A stretch of 5,406 bases of DNA from Oribacterium sp. UBA4274 (GTDB taxonomy: Bacteria > Bacillota > Clostridia > Lachnospirales > Lachnospiraceae): contig DGVW01000059.1 in the NCBI GenBank assembly GCA_002396005.1, positions 1 to 5,406 of the forward strand, given 5' to 3'. Positions 1-5,308 of this stretch are shown here, piece by piece (position 1 is the first letter of the stretch; each line of letters opens with the position of its first letter). A program made the translations under genes and the position numbers. The notes under the pieces are model-generated. The model searched no databases. It was not told the DNA's origin and saw only the letters and a list, made by a program, of their open reading frames with translations.

Positions 1-319
1 TGTAAATTTAAGAACCGCGACCAATACTTCAAAACTTGTTATTGGAAAGATCATGGATGATGTCGCAAAAAAGAGTGACCACAGGATACTTCTGCGGAGA
101 CTTGGTGTCTGTGCCTGTGATGTAGTCGATGATAAAGGTATGTATCAGATGGATCTCTTCACAGATTATGAATCTGAGGATAAGGAACGTAAATTACATG
201 CCGCACTGCTGGATGTCCGAACAAAATATGGTGCCAACGCCATGCTGAAAGGTATGAACCTTCTCGAAGGTGCTACTACCATCGAAAGAAATAACCAGAT
301 TGGTGGACATAAAAAATAA
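1..319 (+). CDS. Y-family translesion DNA polymerase, C-terminal fragment (5' end outside window)
   Basis: This is the C-terminal end of a UmuC/DinB-type Y-family DNA polymerase, which copies past damaged template bases in the cytoplasm. The frame is open from base 2 to the stop at 317-319 (about 105 residues), so the catalytic palm and fingers are upstream of the window. What remains is the end of the little-finger domain and the tail. The segment RRLGVCACDVV followed by YQMDLFTD is the usual end of clostridial and Bacillus UvrX-like polymerases. QMDLF (codons at 146-160) fits the QxxLF sliding-clamp-binding motif. The tail LKGMNLLEGATTIERNNQIGG is characteristic of this subgroup. It is followed after 54 bases by a YolD-like gene and then SRAP, which supports a damage-response operon. 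It is truncated only by the window edge; no frameshift is seen. The family call is firm; the exact subfamily (PolIV, UvrX or PolV-like) cannot be settled from the tail alone. Confidence 0.9.
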   Translation, partial: VNLRTATNTSKLVIGKIMDDVAKKSDHRILLRRLGVCACDVVDDKGMYQMDLFTDYESEDKERKLHAALLDVRTKYGANAMLKGMNLLEGATTIERNNQIGGHKK

Positions 320-362
320 ACTTATGGGTTTATTCTTATTTAAACAAAGTGCTAATATAAAC

Positions 363-367
363 GGAGA
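363..367 (+). promoter_or_regulatory. Ribosome binding site of the YolD-like gene
   Basis: GGAGA lies six bases before the ATG at 374, the normal Firmicutes spacing. It supports this start and shows that the small gene is translated independently of the polymerase gene. Confidence 0.6.
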
Positions 368-373
368 ACTACT

Positions 374-628
374 ATGGCTGATGAAGATAGCATTATTCCG
401 ACTCTATCCTTCCGATACAAGCATGTCTATGAGAAAGGGAAGCCGGTACATAACAAAACAGACAGTTTTACCTTAAAACATCCTCCCATGGATCTGGGAA
501 GACGAGCAAAGATCTTCAGTCCTTTTGATGCTCTTAAGGGATTTAGTGAAGAACTCATACGGACTGAGACAGAAATCGAAGATATATACACAAACCATGA
601 ATTTGAGCCTATAGTAGAATTCCCTTAA
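374..628 (+). CDS. YolD-like small protein, putative polymerase accessory factor
   Basis: An 84-residue cytoplasmic protein without signal peptide or membrane segment. Its recognisable core is at residues 35-57: K-H-P-x-M, then R44-A45, F48-S-P-F51 and A53-L-K-G. This resembles the HPxMS..DRAAQFSPFAALTG core of small YolD-like proteins that follow Y-family polymerase genes in clostridia. YolD family members have been predicted to act like UmuD with a Y-family polymerase; that role is a prediction and is not shown here. The C-terminus is acidic (TETEIEDIY). The gene starts 54 bases after the polymerase stop and ends 49 bases before the SRAP ATG, in the same direction, so one transcript is likely. 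The N-terminal 30 residues match nothing I recognise. The family assignment rests on one short motif plus context. Confidence 0.72.
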   Translation: MADEDSIIPTLSFRYKHVYEKGKPVHNKTDSFTLKHPPMDLGRRAKIFSPFDALKGFSEELIRTETEIEDIYTNHEFEPIVEFP

Positions 629-661
629 TAGAATCCTATAGTAAGGAATTTCTTCTATACC
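608..661 (+). repeat. Imperfect 27-base tandem repeat spanning the YolD-like stop codon, with a weak hairpin
   Basis: CCTATAGTA occurs at 608-616 and 635-643, exactly 27 bases apart, and each copy is soon followed by GAATT (617-621) or AGGAATT (644-650). The first unit lies in the last codons of the YolD-like gene and the second in the gap before SRAP. AATTCCCTTA (618-627) and TAAGGAATT (642-650) can also pair with one bulged C. There is no T-run, so this is not a convincing terminator. A local duplication or an intercistronic RNA structure is possible. Confidence 0.4.
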
Positions 662-667
662 ATCATG

Positions 668-672
668 AGGAG
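668..672 (+). promoter_or_regulatory. Ribosome binding site of the SRAP gene
   Basis: AGGAG lies five bases before the ATG at 678. It fixes the start so that cysteine is residue 2, which the SRAP mechanism requires. Confidence 0.75.
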
Positions 673-677
673 ATACC

Positions 678-1304
678 ATGTGCACACGATACGCTTTGGA
701 GAAAGATCTTCCCGAATTAGCTGACATAACTGCATTCGTGTCAAGATCCCTGCTTACCCAGAAATTTATAGATACACACGCGAGACCATTGATCACCAAT
801 GGTGAAGTCCGCCCTACTGATATCGTACCGGTCATAGCTCCAAATTCCAAAGGTCAGAGAAGTGCTTTTCCAATGCAGTGGGGATTTCTTGCAAAAGATA
901 ATAAAAGGACTCTCTTCAATGCGCGGGTTGAGACAGCCGGTATCAAACCGACCTTTAAAGATGCATGGATGTCCCATAGATGCATCATCCCGGCTTCCTA
1001 CTACTACGAGTGGGAACACATGAAAAGTATCGATGGGAAGGTGAAGACAGGACAAAAATATGCCGTTCAGCCTAAAGGGCATACCATTACCTGGCTCTGC
1101 GGACTATACAGAATTGAAGAAGGATACCCTGTTTTTGTCGTATTAACAAAAGAACCAACTGCAGAACTTGCCAAGATCCATGACCGTATGCCGGTCATGC
1201 TTCCGGAAAACCTGATAAACGATTGGATTAATCCCTCGTCAAATCCTGATGAGATAATACGGTATTCACTGTCTGATATGGTCATAGAAAAAGCTGATGG
1301 ATAG
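678..1304 (+). CDS. yedK: SRAP (YedK/HMCES) abasic-site-shielding protein
   Basis: A complete 208-residue SOS-response-associated peptidase family protein. SRAP proteins crosslink through the free amino group and thiol of Cys2 to abasic sites in single-stranded DNA, protecting them at stalled forks. All expected active-site elements are visible: M-C2-T-R4-Y at the N-terminus; N81-A-R83-x-E85-T, holding the conserved Asn and Arg; R101-C-I-I-P-A then Y-Y-E111-W, holding the conserved Glu; and I-H168-D-R-M-P-V-M-L, holding the catalytic His. These correspond to Cys2, Asn75, Glu105 and His160 of the E. coli protein. QWGF at 67-70 and CGLY at 141-144 are further family signatures. Length is near that of E. 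coli YedK. It is the last gene of the polymerase/YolD-like cassette, which suggests co-expression of lesion bypass and abasic-site protection. The terminator stem starts inside its last codons. No defect is seen. Confidence 0.95.
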   Translation: MCTRYALEKDLPELADITAFVSRSLLTQKFIDTHARPLITNGEVRPTDIVPVIAPNSKGQRSAFPMQWGFLAKDNKRTLFNARVETAGIKPTFKDAWMSHRCIIPASYYYEWEHMKSIDGKVKTGQKYAVQPKGHTITWLCGLYRIEEGYPVFVVLTKEPTAELAKIHDRMPVMLPENLINDWINPSSNPDEIIRYSLSDMVIEKADG

Positions 1305-1325
1305 TTAATTGCCCATCAGCTTTTC
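1289..1325. terminator. Bidirectional intrinsic terminator between convergent SRAP and XRE genes
   Basis: AAAAGCTGATGG (1289-1300) and CCATCAGCTTTT (1313-1324) form a perfect 12-bp stem with a 12-base loop. On the plus strand the stem ends in TTTT; on the minus strand it ends in a run of five T (complement of 1288-1292). It can therefore stop both the damage cassette and the XRE transcript. The left arm overlaps the final SRAP codons and the stop codon lies in the loop. Confidence 0.85.
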
Positions 1326-1366
1326 ATCATGTACAATATTTATACTGTTTCTGACTCACATATATT

Positions 1367-1582
1367 TCACAACCTCCCCGCCATATATATCTCCAATGCC
1401 TTACCAAACTCCTTAAGTACCGATACTTTGATATCTATCTTGTCTGTTTCATATGCAGATATCATTTGCTTGGAAGTGAACATCTTCTCAGCCAGATCCT
1501 CCTGACTCATCCCTTTTCTCTTTCTGATGATCCTGATTCTCTTTCCTACAGAAAATGTGCTGTTTGTGTCTTCTTGTCTCAT
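1367..1582 (-). CDS. Small XRE-family helix-turn-helix transcriptional regulator
   Basis: A 71-residue Cro/CI-type DNA-binding protein. The helix-turn-helix domain covers about residues 12-65: V-G-K-R-I-R-I-I-R-K-R-K-G-M-S26-Q-E-D-L-A-E-K, then the turn and the recognition helix T-S-K-Q-M-I-S-A-Y-E45. The SQEDLAEK core and the I-S-x-Y-E ending are typical. The protein is almost only the DNA-binding domain, with no sensor or peptidase domain. The ATG at 1580-1582 is chosen because AAGGAG (complement of 1590-1595) sits seven bases upstream; the in-frame start at 1639 would add 19 residues unlike the family and has no such site. It is tail-to-tail with SRAP and shares its terminator. The long palindrome at 1652-1724 lies upstream and might be its operator, but this is only positional inference. 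Its target genes are unknown. Confidence 0.88.
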   Translation of the reverse strand: MRQEDTNSTFSVGKRIRIIRKRKGMSQEDLAEKMFTSKQMISAYETDKIDIKVSVLKEFGKALEIYMAGRL

Positions 1583-1589
1583 ATTTCCA

Positions 1590-1595
1590 CTCCTT
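1590..1595 (-). promoter_or_regulatory. Ribosome binding site of the XRE gene
   Basis: The minus strand reads AAGGAG here, seven bases before the ATG at 1580-1582. It decides the start in favour of the 71-residue protein. Confidence 0.75.
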
Positions 1596-1651
1596 TTACG
1601 GAGTCCTTCAAACGGAAATACAACCACGCCAGGAGCCAAAACAACAAAAAT

Positions 1652-1724
1652 GAGTCTGCAAAACTCAATAAAACCTATAAACCCATATGGATTTATCAGT
1701 TATATATCTCCGTTTTGCAGACTC
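1652..1724 (-). repeat. 73-base near-continuous palindrome with T-rich tail: structured RNA, attenuator/terminator or small mobile relic
   Basis: GAGTCTGCAAAAC (1652-1664) and GTTTTGCAGACTC (1712-1724) are perfect 13-bp inverted arms, 47 bases apart. Nearly concentric inside them is a 20-base palindrome (1677-1696, core CCATATGG) with one mismatched pair. That mismatch is C/A on the plus strand but a U-G wobble in minus-strand RNA, and the linking arms also pair partly, so a long hairpin is best in minus-strand RNA. On the minus strand the outer stem is followed by ATTTTTGTTGTTTT, as in an intrinsic terminator, ahead of the XRE gene. It could be a terminator or attenuator, a protein-binding site, or a miniature inverted-repeat element; no clear target-site duplication flanks it. 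Confidence 0.6.
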
Positions 1725-1835
1725 CATGATGATTCCCGGCCAGCATTAAGCACGCCTTCGTCAAATTGGTTCTTTTTGCCTTATAGTAGTTCTCAAATAA
1801 ATATTCTGTGGATTTTTTTATAATATAAATATGTT

Positions 1836-2024
1836 CTACATACTCTTCTGAATTTCCAAAACATAATCCAGTGAAAGCTTACAAGAAGCTGATATGTACA
1901 CATATCTGTCATCTCTGTTTATTCCGTTTGAATTGTAATTGATAGAACGTTTCGGATTTTTTTCGTTCATGCGTCTTTGATTGTTTAACTGTACTATGAC
2001 TGTATTTTCGGTCGTTTCTAATGT
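1836..2024 (-). pseudogene. Possible remnant or small hypothetical gene, 62-codon open stretch
   Basis: The minus strand is open from just after a TAA (complement of 2025-2027) to a TAG (complement of 1836-1838). An ATG at 1968-1970 would give 44 residues ending DYVLEIQKSM, but no ribosome binding site precedes it. The stretch upstream of the ATG (ending IVQLNNQRR) also reads like protein, which suggests the 3' end of a decayed gene rather than a functional small one. The C-terminal residues include RDDRYVYISASC and look natural in composition. I do not recognise the family. It lies downstream of the ABC operon in the same direction, so it could equally be an untranslated tail. Chance openness in A+T-rich DNA cannot be excluded. 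Confidence 0.25.
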
Positions 2025-2064
2025 TTATTCGGCAAAAATTTTTATGTTTTTTTATGAACCAGAT

Positions 2065-3399
2065 TTATGACAGCTCTCTCATTGCTTCTTTCGCCTTCTT
2101 CTGTGCTTCTGACAATGCTTCTTCCGCCGGTATATTCTCCAGCTCCACCTGATCAGCTGCGATCTTTAGTGCATCGTAAATCTTTCCTCCTGTTGGGTCT
2201 ATAGGAAGCACTGAAGCGTGCTGTGATTGTTGGAGTGGAACTGTTATCTCAGGATGCTCTTTCACATAATTATGATAGCTCTCAACACTATCCATATTCT
2301 TGCATACGGGTACATATCCAGTTCCCATTGACCATACTGCCTGCTGTTCAGGGCTCGTAAAGTACCGTATAAATGCTGCAGCTCCGGTCTTCTCCTTCTC
2401 ACTTGAGGATTTGACGATAACAAAATCTTTGGCCTCTGCTGTCGGGCTGGAAGCATTGGAACCGAAACCCGGCTGCTCCAGAGCGCCAACAAGAGTGAAA
2501 TCCAGATCTGCCTGGTCTCCGGAGGAACCTGTATAACCTGCCGCCGTTCCGGACAAGGCATCATCCATAGTCTTGTACCAGTACTCCCAGCCTTGTCCAC
2601 CGGAATGAATCTTCATGATTTTGTCCTCATGGATCCACTTCCTAAAAGCTTCAAATACCTGGATCCACTCCGGGGAATCGATGGTGACTTCCTTGCCATC
2701 CGAACTAAACATGGAAGCTCCGTTGGAAAATGCTACATCAATGAGGTTGTCCGGTCCCCACATAGGCTCCCAAACGTACTCTATTCCGGAAGATGTAAAC
2801 CTCTCTTTTTGATCCGCCAAATCCTGCCAGCTCTTGATGGATTCCGGATTCACACCTGCTTTCTCAAAGGCTTCCCTATTATAATAAAACACCTGTGTTG
2901 TTCCGTATGCCGGAAACATATAGAGCTCATCCCTATCTCCTTTACAGCTGTCAATAAATACATCAATGTAGTCATCAAGTGAAAATGAAGGAGTGGATTT
3001 TAGCTGCTCTCCTACATTTTCCAGAATCCCTTTTCCTGACAGATAATGAGAAGCTTCCGTTTCAAGAAGCACAAGATCAGGAGAGACATTTCCGGCCAAT
3101 GCTGCCTGCAATCCCTGATAGGTTTCATCATAGCTTGCTTTAACCACAGGTTTTATCACATACTCATCCTGGGAAGCATTGAAGGAATCAATGATGTCAG
3201 CCATGACCTTTACTGCTGTTTTTCCGCCGGCATACCAGTATTCAATCTCTGTCCTCTCCTTTTCTGCCTTTGGAACCTGCGAAGCATTTTCTCCGGAACA
3301 TCCGGAAATTGCAGTTATGACTGACAGGATAATCAAGGGACTAATGAAACGTTTAATGTTGTTTTTAAGACTTCTTATTTTTATACTGCTTATCTTCAT
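2065..3399 (-). CDS. ABC transporter substrate-binding lipoprotein, UgpB-like (CUT1 family)
   Basis: A 444-residue extracellular solute-binding protein. Residues 1-34 are a lipoprotein signal: basic N-terminus (KIRSLKNNIKR), hydrophobic stretch 19-32, then lipobox I-S-G-C34, so the mature protein would be lipid-anchored outside the membrane. The mature part resembles glycerol-3-phosphate binding protein UgpB: F73-N-A-S-Q near residues 73-77, S-P-D-L-V at 106-110, Q-V-F-Y-Y-N-R-E-A-F at 169-178 followed by SWQDLAD, a G-S-S-G segment at 291-294, and T-G-Y-V-P-V at 360-365. Length agrees with UgpB (about 440). The UgpB segment with a ligand-contacting Arg near the C-terminus is not clearly kept, so the ligand may be another sugar or a phosphodiester. 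AAGGAG nine bases upstream fixes the start. It is the last gene of the operon, 105 bases after the second permease. Confidence 0.88.
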   Translation of the reverse strand: MKISSIKIRSLKNNIKRFISPLIILSVITAISGCSGENASQVPKAEKERTEIEYWYAGGKTAVKVMADIIDSFNASQDEYVIKPVVKASYDETYQGLQAALAGNVSPDLVLLETEASHYLSGKGILENVGEQLKSTPSFSLDDYIDVFIDSCKGDRDELYMFPAYGTTQVFYYNREAFEKAGVNPESIKSWQDLADQKERFTSSGIEYVWEPMWGPDNLIDVAFSNGASMFSSDGKEVTIDSPEWIQVFEAFRKWIHEDKIMKIHSGGQGWEYWYKTMDDALSGTAAGYTGSSGDQADLDFTLVGALEQPGFGSNASSPTAEAKDFVIVKSSSEKEKTGAAAFIRYFTSPEQQAVWSMGTGYVPVCKNMDSVESYHNYVKEHPEITVPLQQSQHASVLPIDPTGGKIYDALKIAADQVELENIPAEEALSEAQKKAKEAMRELS

Positions 3400-3408
3400 G
3401 TTATTAAA

Positions 3409-3414
3409 CTCCTT
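3409..3414 (-). promoter_or_regulatory. Ribosome binding site of the binding-protein gene
   Basis: The minus strand reads AAGGAG nine bases before the ATG at 3397-3399. This is a strong site, in keeping with the high expression usual for a binding protein. Confidence 0.75.
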
Positions 3415-3429
3415 TTCATATATGTAAGT

Positions 3430-3453
3430 GCGGCGATGTCCGGAATACGCTGC
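3430..3453 (-). promoter_or_regulatory. Imperfect intercistronic hairpin between second permease and binding-protein gene
   Basis: In the 105-base gap the minus-strand RNA can pair GCAGCG with CGCCGC (one A/C mismatch) and again at the centre UCC/GGA, across a 24-base imperfect palindrome. There is no T-run. Stems like this between binding-protein and permease genes often stabilise one part of the mRNA or limit read-through; here that is inference only. Confidence 0.35.
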
Positions 3454-3504
3454 ATTACGATCAATTTTTTAAGCTGTCACACCCATGAGTCTTTGAGTAT
3501 TTCT

Positions 3505-4332
3505 TTACCCCTTTACGCCGGAATCACCTGATATTCCATGTATGATGACATGAGATGCACAGATATACATAAGGACCAGCGGCAGGATAACGATGGAATC
3601 TGCAGCCATTATCAAAGGCCATTTTGTTCCGTAAGCCCCATCGTCTATAAAGAAGCTCCGCACTCCCTGGGAAACCTGATAAAGTCTGGAATCAGTAGTA
3701 ATAAGCGCCGGCCACATATAGTTGTTATATAGACTGATAAAGGAAAGTAAAAAGAAGGTGATAAATCCAGATCTCGCCAAGGGGAAAACCACTTTCCAGA
3801 GTATTTTCCAGTCTGTAGCCCCATCAATTTTTGCTGCATCTACAAAGTCCTTTGGTATCTCAAGGAAATTCTGTCTGAGGAGAAATATACCAAAAAGACT
3901 GACTGATTGAGATAATATAAGCCCTTTGTATGTATTCAGAAGATTAAGTTTTGAGAGAACTATATATGAAGGTATATATGTAGCTGCTGAAGGCAGCATA
4001 TACGTAAAAAAGATAATGTAGTACAGGAGCTTTTTACACCTGAATTTTAAAAAAGTAAGTGCATAGGCAAGCATTGCCCCTGTGATTATCTGGTATAGTG
4101 ACGTAACTACAGAGATAAGCATGCTGTTTTTTATATAAAGTGGTACCGGTGATTGGAACAGTACATATCCTATATTCTCCAATGTGAAAGAAATACCTTT
4201 TCCATTGCCGGGCACAAAAGTCATAAGATGATCGTTTAGTCCCGACAGGAGCATCCAGATCAGCGGGAATACTGCGATGAAAGAACCTATGGATAAGATT
4301 ACCCTTCTCACCATGTTTTTAACCTGCGACAT
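3505..4332 (-). CDS. ABC sugar-type transporter permease, MalG/UgpE-like
   Basis: A 275-residue inner-membrane permease of the binding-protein-dependent transport family. Six hydrophobic segments are visible, at about 10-31, 68-95, 103-126, 136-154, 188-208 and 240-262. The EAA loop that docks on the ATPase is at 165-185: D165-A-A-K-I-D-G171-A, ending in F-P184-L; Asp replaces the usual Glu, a common variant. The C-terminal G-V-K-G is typical of MalG/UgpE-type subunits. It starts 13 bases after the stop of the first permease, with a very strong ribosome binding site overlapping that stop, so the two are translated together and should form a heterodimeric channel. Substrate cannot be read from the permease itself. 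Length is normal and there is no sign of damage. Confidence 0.92.
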   Translation of the reverse strand: MSQVKNMVRRVILSIGSFIAVFPLIWMLLSGLNDHLMTFVPGNGKGISFTLENIGYVLFQSPVPLYIKNSMLISVVTSLYQIITGAMLAYALTFLKFRCKKLLYYIIFFTYMLPSAATYIPSYIVLSKLNLLNTYKGLILSQSVSLFGIFLLRQNFLEIPKDFVDAAKIDGATDWKILWKVVFPLARSGFITFFLLSFISLYNNYMWPALITTDSRLYQVSQGVRSFFIDDGAYGTKWPLIMAADSIVILPLVLMYICASHVIIHGISGDSGVKG

Positions 4333-4335
4333 CAG

Positions 4336-4345
4336 ATCACCTCCC
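4336..4345 (-). promoter_or_regulatory. Strong ribosome binding site coupling the two permease genes
   Basis: The minus strand reads GGGAGGTGAT, almost a full complement of the 16S rRNA tail. It lies immediately after the TAA of the first permease and three bases before the ATG of the second (AGG to ATG about ten bases). It fixes the start at 4332 and supports equal production of both permeases. Confidence 0.8.
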
Positions 4346-5233
4346 TTATCGACTGCTCTCCTTTTTTGACAAAATCATGAATTGAACTGCTGATATAGAA
4401 ACTGTAATTATGAGGATAATTATGGCTGTGGCTGAGGCTTTTCCTGTATCGAATTCCTCAAATCCCAGTTGATAGAAATAGTAGATCAAAGTTCTGGTGC
4501 TCCCGGAAGGTCCGCCCTGGGTGAGTATTTGAATCTGATCATAGGCCCGTATTGAACTAACGGTTCCTGTAAATATCAGAAACAGAATCGTGTTCCGTAT
4601 TTCCGGTAATGTGATGAACCATATTTTCTCAAGTGTCCCTGCACCATCCATAGAGGCCGCTTCAAACAGGCTTTTCGGTATCCTGTGTAAAGCTCCCAGA
4701 AAGATCACCATGGCATAACCTGCTGATTTCCATACTGTTACAAGCATCACAGATATCAATGCCACTTTGGAGCTGGTTAACCATGGAACTTTAGAAACAT
4801 TGAGATATGATAGGATTTGATTTAAAAAACCCTGATCCGTGTCAAAAAGGAAAATCCACACGATGGATATAGCTACGGTGGGTGTCACCCAGGGACTGAA
4901 CAGAAGTATCCTGAATATAGGATGCTCTTTTTTGTGTGAATAAATAAGCTGTGCTAATGTAAATCCGATGAGCATCATAGGCAGGACCGTGCCTATTGTG
5001 AATGCCAATGTATTTAAGAGACATTGATAAAACCTGATATCTTTGAATATTGAGATATAGTTTTTAACTCCCAGAAACCTGATCCTGCTTAATTCTGTCA
5101 TATAATCCCAGTTGGTAAAGCTGATTCCAAAGGTTACAAAGATGGGTATAAACCAAAACAGTAACATCGGTATACATGCAGGAAGGATATACAATGATAT
5201 TTTGATAGGAATAGTTTTGTTCATCATGTTCAC
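4346..5233 (-). CDS. ABC sugar-type transporter permease, MalF/UgpA-like
   Basis: An approximately 295-residue inner-membrane permease, first gene of the operon. Hydrophobic segments lie at about 14-38, 72-98, 108-130, 156-180, 212-230 and 266-288, giving six membrane spans, as in UgpA of the same length. The EAA loop is canonical at 191-210: E191-A-A-S-M-D-G197-A-G, ending I-T-L-P210. T-Q-G-G-P (238-242) followed by LIYYFYQLGF is the CUT1 signature seen in UgpA and MalF relatives. The long periplasmic insert of E. coli MalF is absent, so it is closer to UgpA. The longest frame starts at a GTG (5231-5233); ATG codons two and three codons later (5227 and 5224) are equally possible, and none has a good ribosome binding site (only A-rich AAGAAAAG upstream). 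No ATPase gene accompanies it. Confidence 0.92.
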   Translation of the reverse strand: MNMMNKTIPIKISLYILPACIPMLLFWFIPIFVTFGISFTNWDYMTELSRIRFLGVKNYISIFKDIRFYQCLLNTLAFTIGTVLPMMLIGFTLAQLIYSHKKEHPIFRILLFSPWVTPTVAISIVWIFLFDTDQGFLNQILSYLNVSKVPWLTSSKVALISVMLVTVWKSAGYAMVIFLGALHRIPKSLFEAASMDGAGTLEKIWFITLPEIRNTILFLIFTGTVSSIRAYDQIQILTQGGPSGSTRTLIYYFYQLGFEEFDTGKASATAIIILIITVSISAVQFMILSKKESSR

Positions 5234-5271
5234 ATTTGCTTTTCTTGTTCATTTTTAGTACCGTATTGCGA

Positions 5272-5295
5272 ATTATGAACATTATATGCATAATG
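5272..5295. promoter_or_regulatory. Inverted repeats over the -10 region, possible repressor operator
   Basis: CATTAT (5280-5285) and ATAATG (5290-5295) are perfect 6-bp arms around four bases, directly over the -10 hexamer. A second overlapping pair, ATTATG (5272-5277) and CATAAT (5289-5294), extends to the expected start site. A dimeric repressor bound here would block the polymerase. A+T-rich palindromes arise easily by chance, so this is tentative; no regulator gene for the operon is in the window. Confidence 0.35.
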
Positions 5296-5308
5296 AAAAA
5301 CTTGTCAA
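5281..5308 (-). promoter_or_regulatory. Consensus sigma-A-type promoter of the ABC operon
   Basis: On the minus strand TTGACA (complement of 5303-5308) is followed after 16 bases by TATAAT (complement of 5281-5286). Both hexamers are perfect; the spacer is one base short of optimum. Transcription would start near 5274, giving a leader of about 40 bases before the first permease. Such a strong core promoter on a catabolic operon suggests control by a repressor. Confidence 0.8.

Larger units (their letters stand above)
1583..2064. other. About 480 bases without a confident gene
   Basis: The stretch between the XRE start and the end of the binding-protein gene is A+T rich. It contains the XRE ribosome binding site, the 73-base palindrome and a short possible gene remnant. 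Small inverted repeats such as GATATG/CATATC (1891-1906) and GAACG/CGTTC (1945-1968) are also present. I see no rRNA, tRNA or CRISPR repeat and no convincing GC-rich terminator directly after the ABC operon, although A and T runs lie at 2034-2055. Confidence 0.6.

Noticed and set aside
473..850. 125-residue minus-strand open frame across the YolD-like and SRAP genes
   Set aside because: It is antisense to two recognised genes and has no recognisable domain; it is best explained as a shadow frame.
1583..1639. Longer XRE start adding 19 residues (from base 1639)
   Set aside because: The extra residues do not resemble the family, and the strong AAGGAG lies correctly spaced for the internal ATG at 1582.
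1640..2064. CRISPR array, tRNA or riboswitch in the gene-poor stretch
   Set aside because: There are no regularly spaced direct repeats, no cloverleaf pattern and no riboswitch core that I recognise.
2593..2982. 129-residue open frame on the plus strand
   Set aside because: It lies wholly antisense to the well-supported binding-protein gene, has no family features and is explained as a shadow of that coding sequence.
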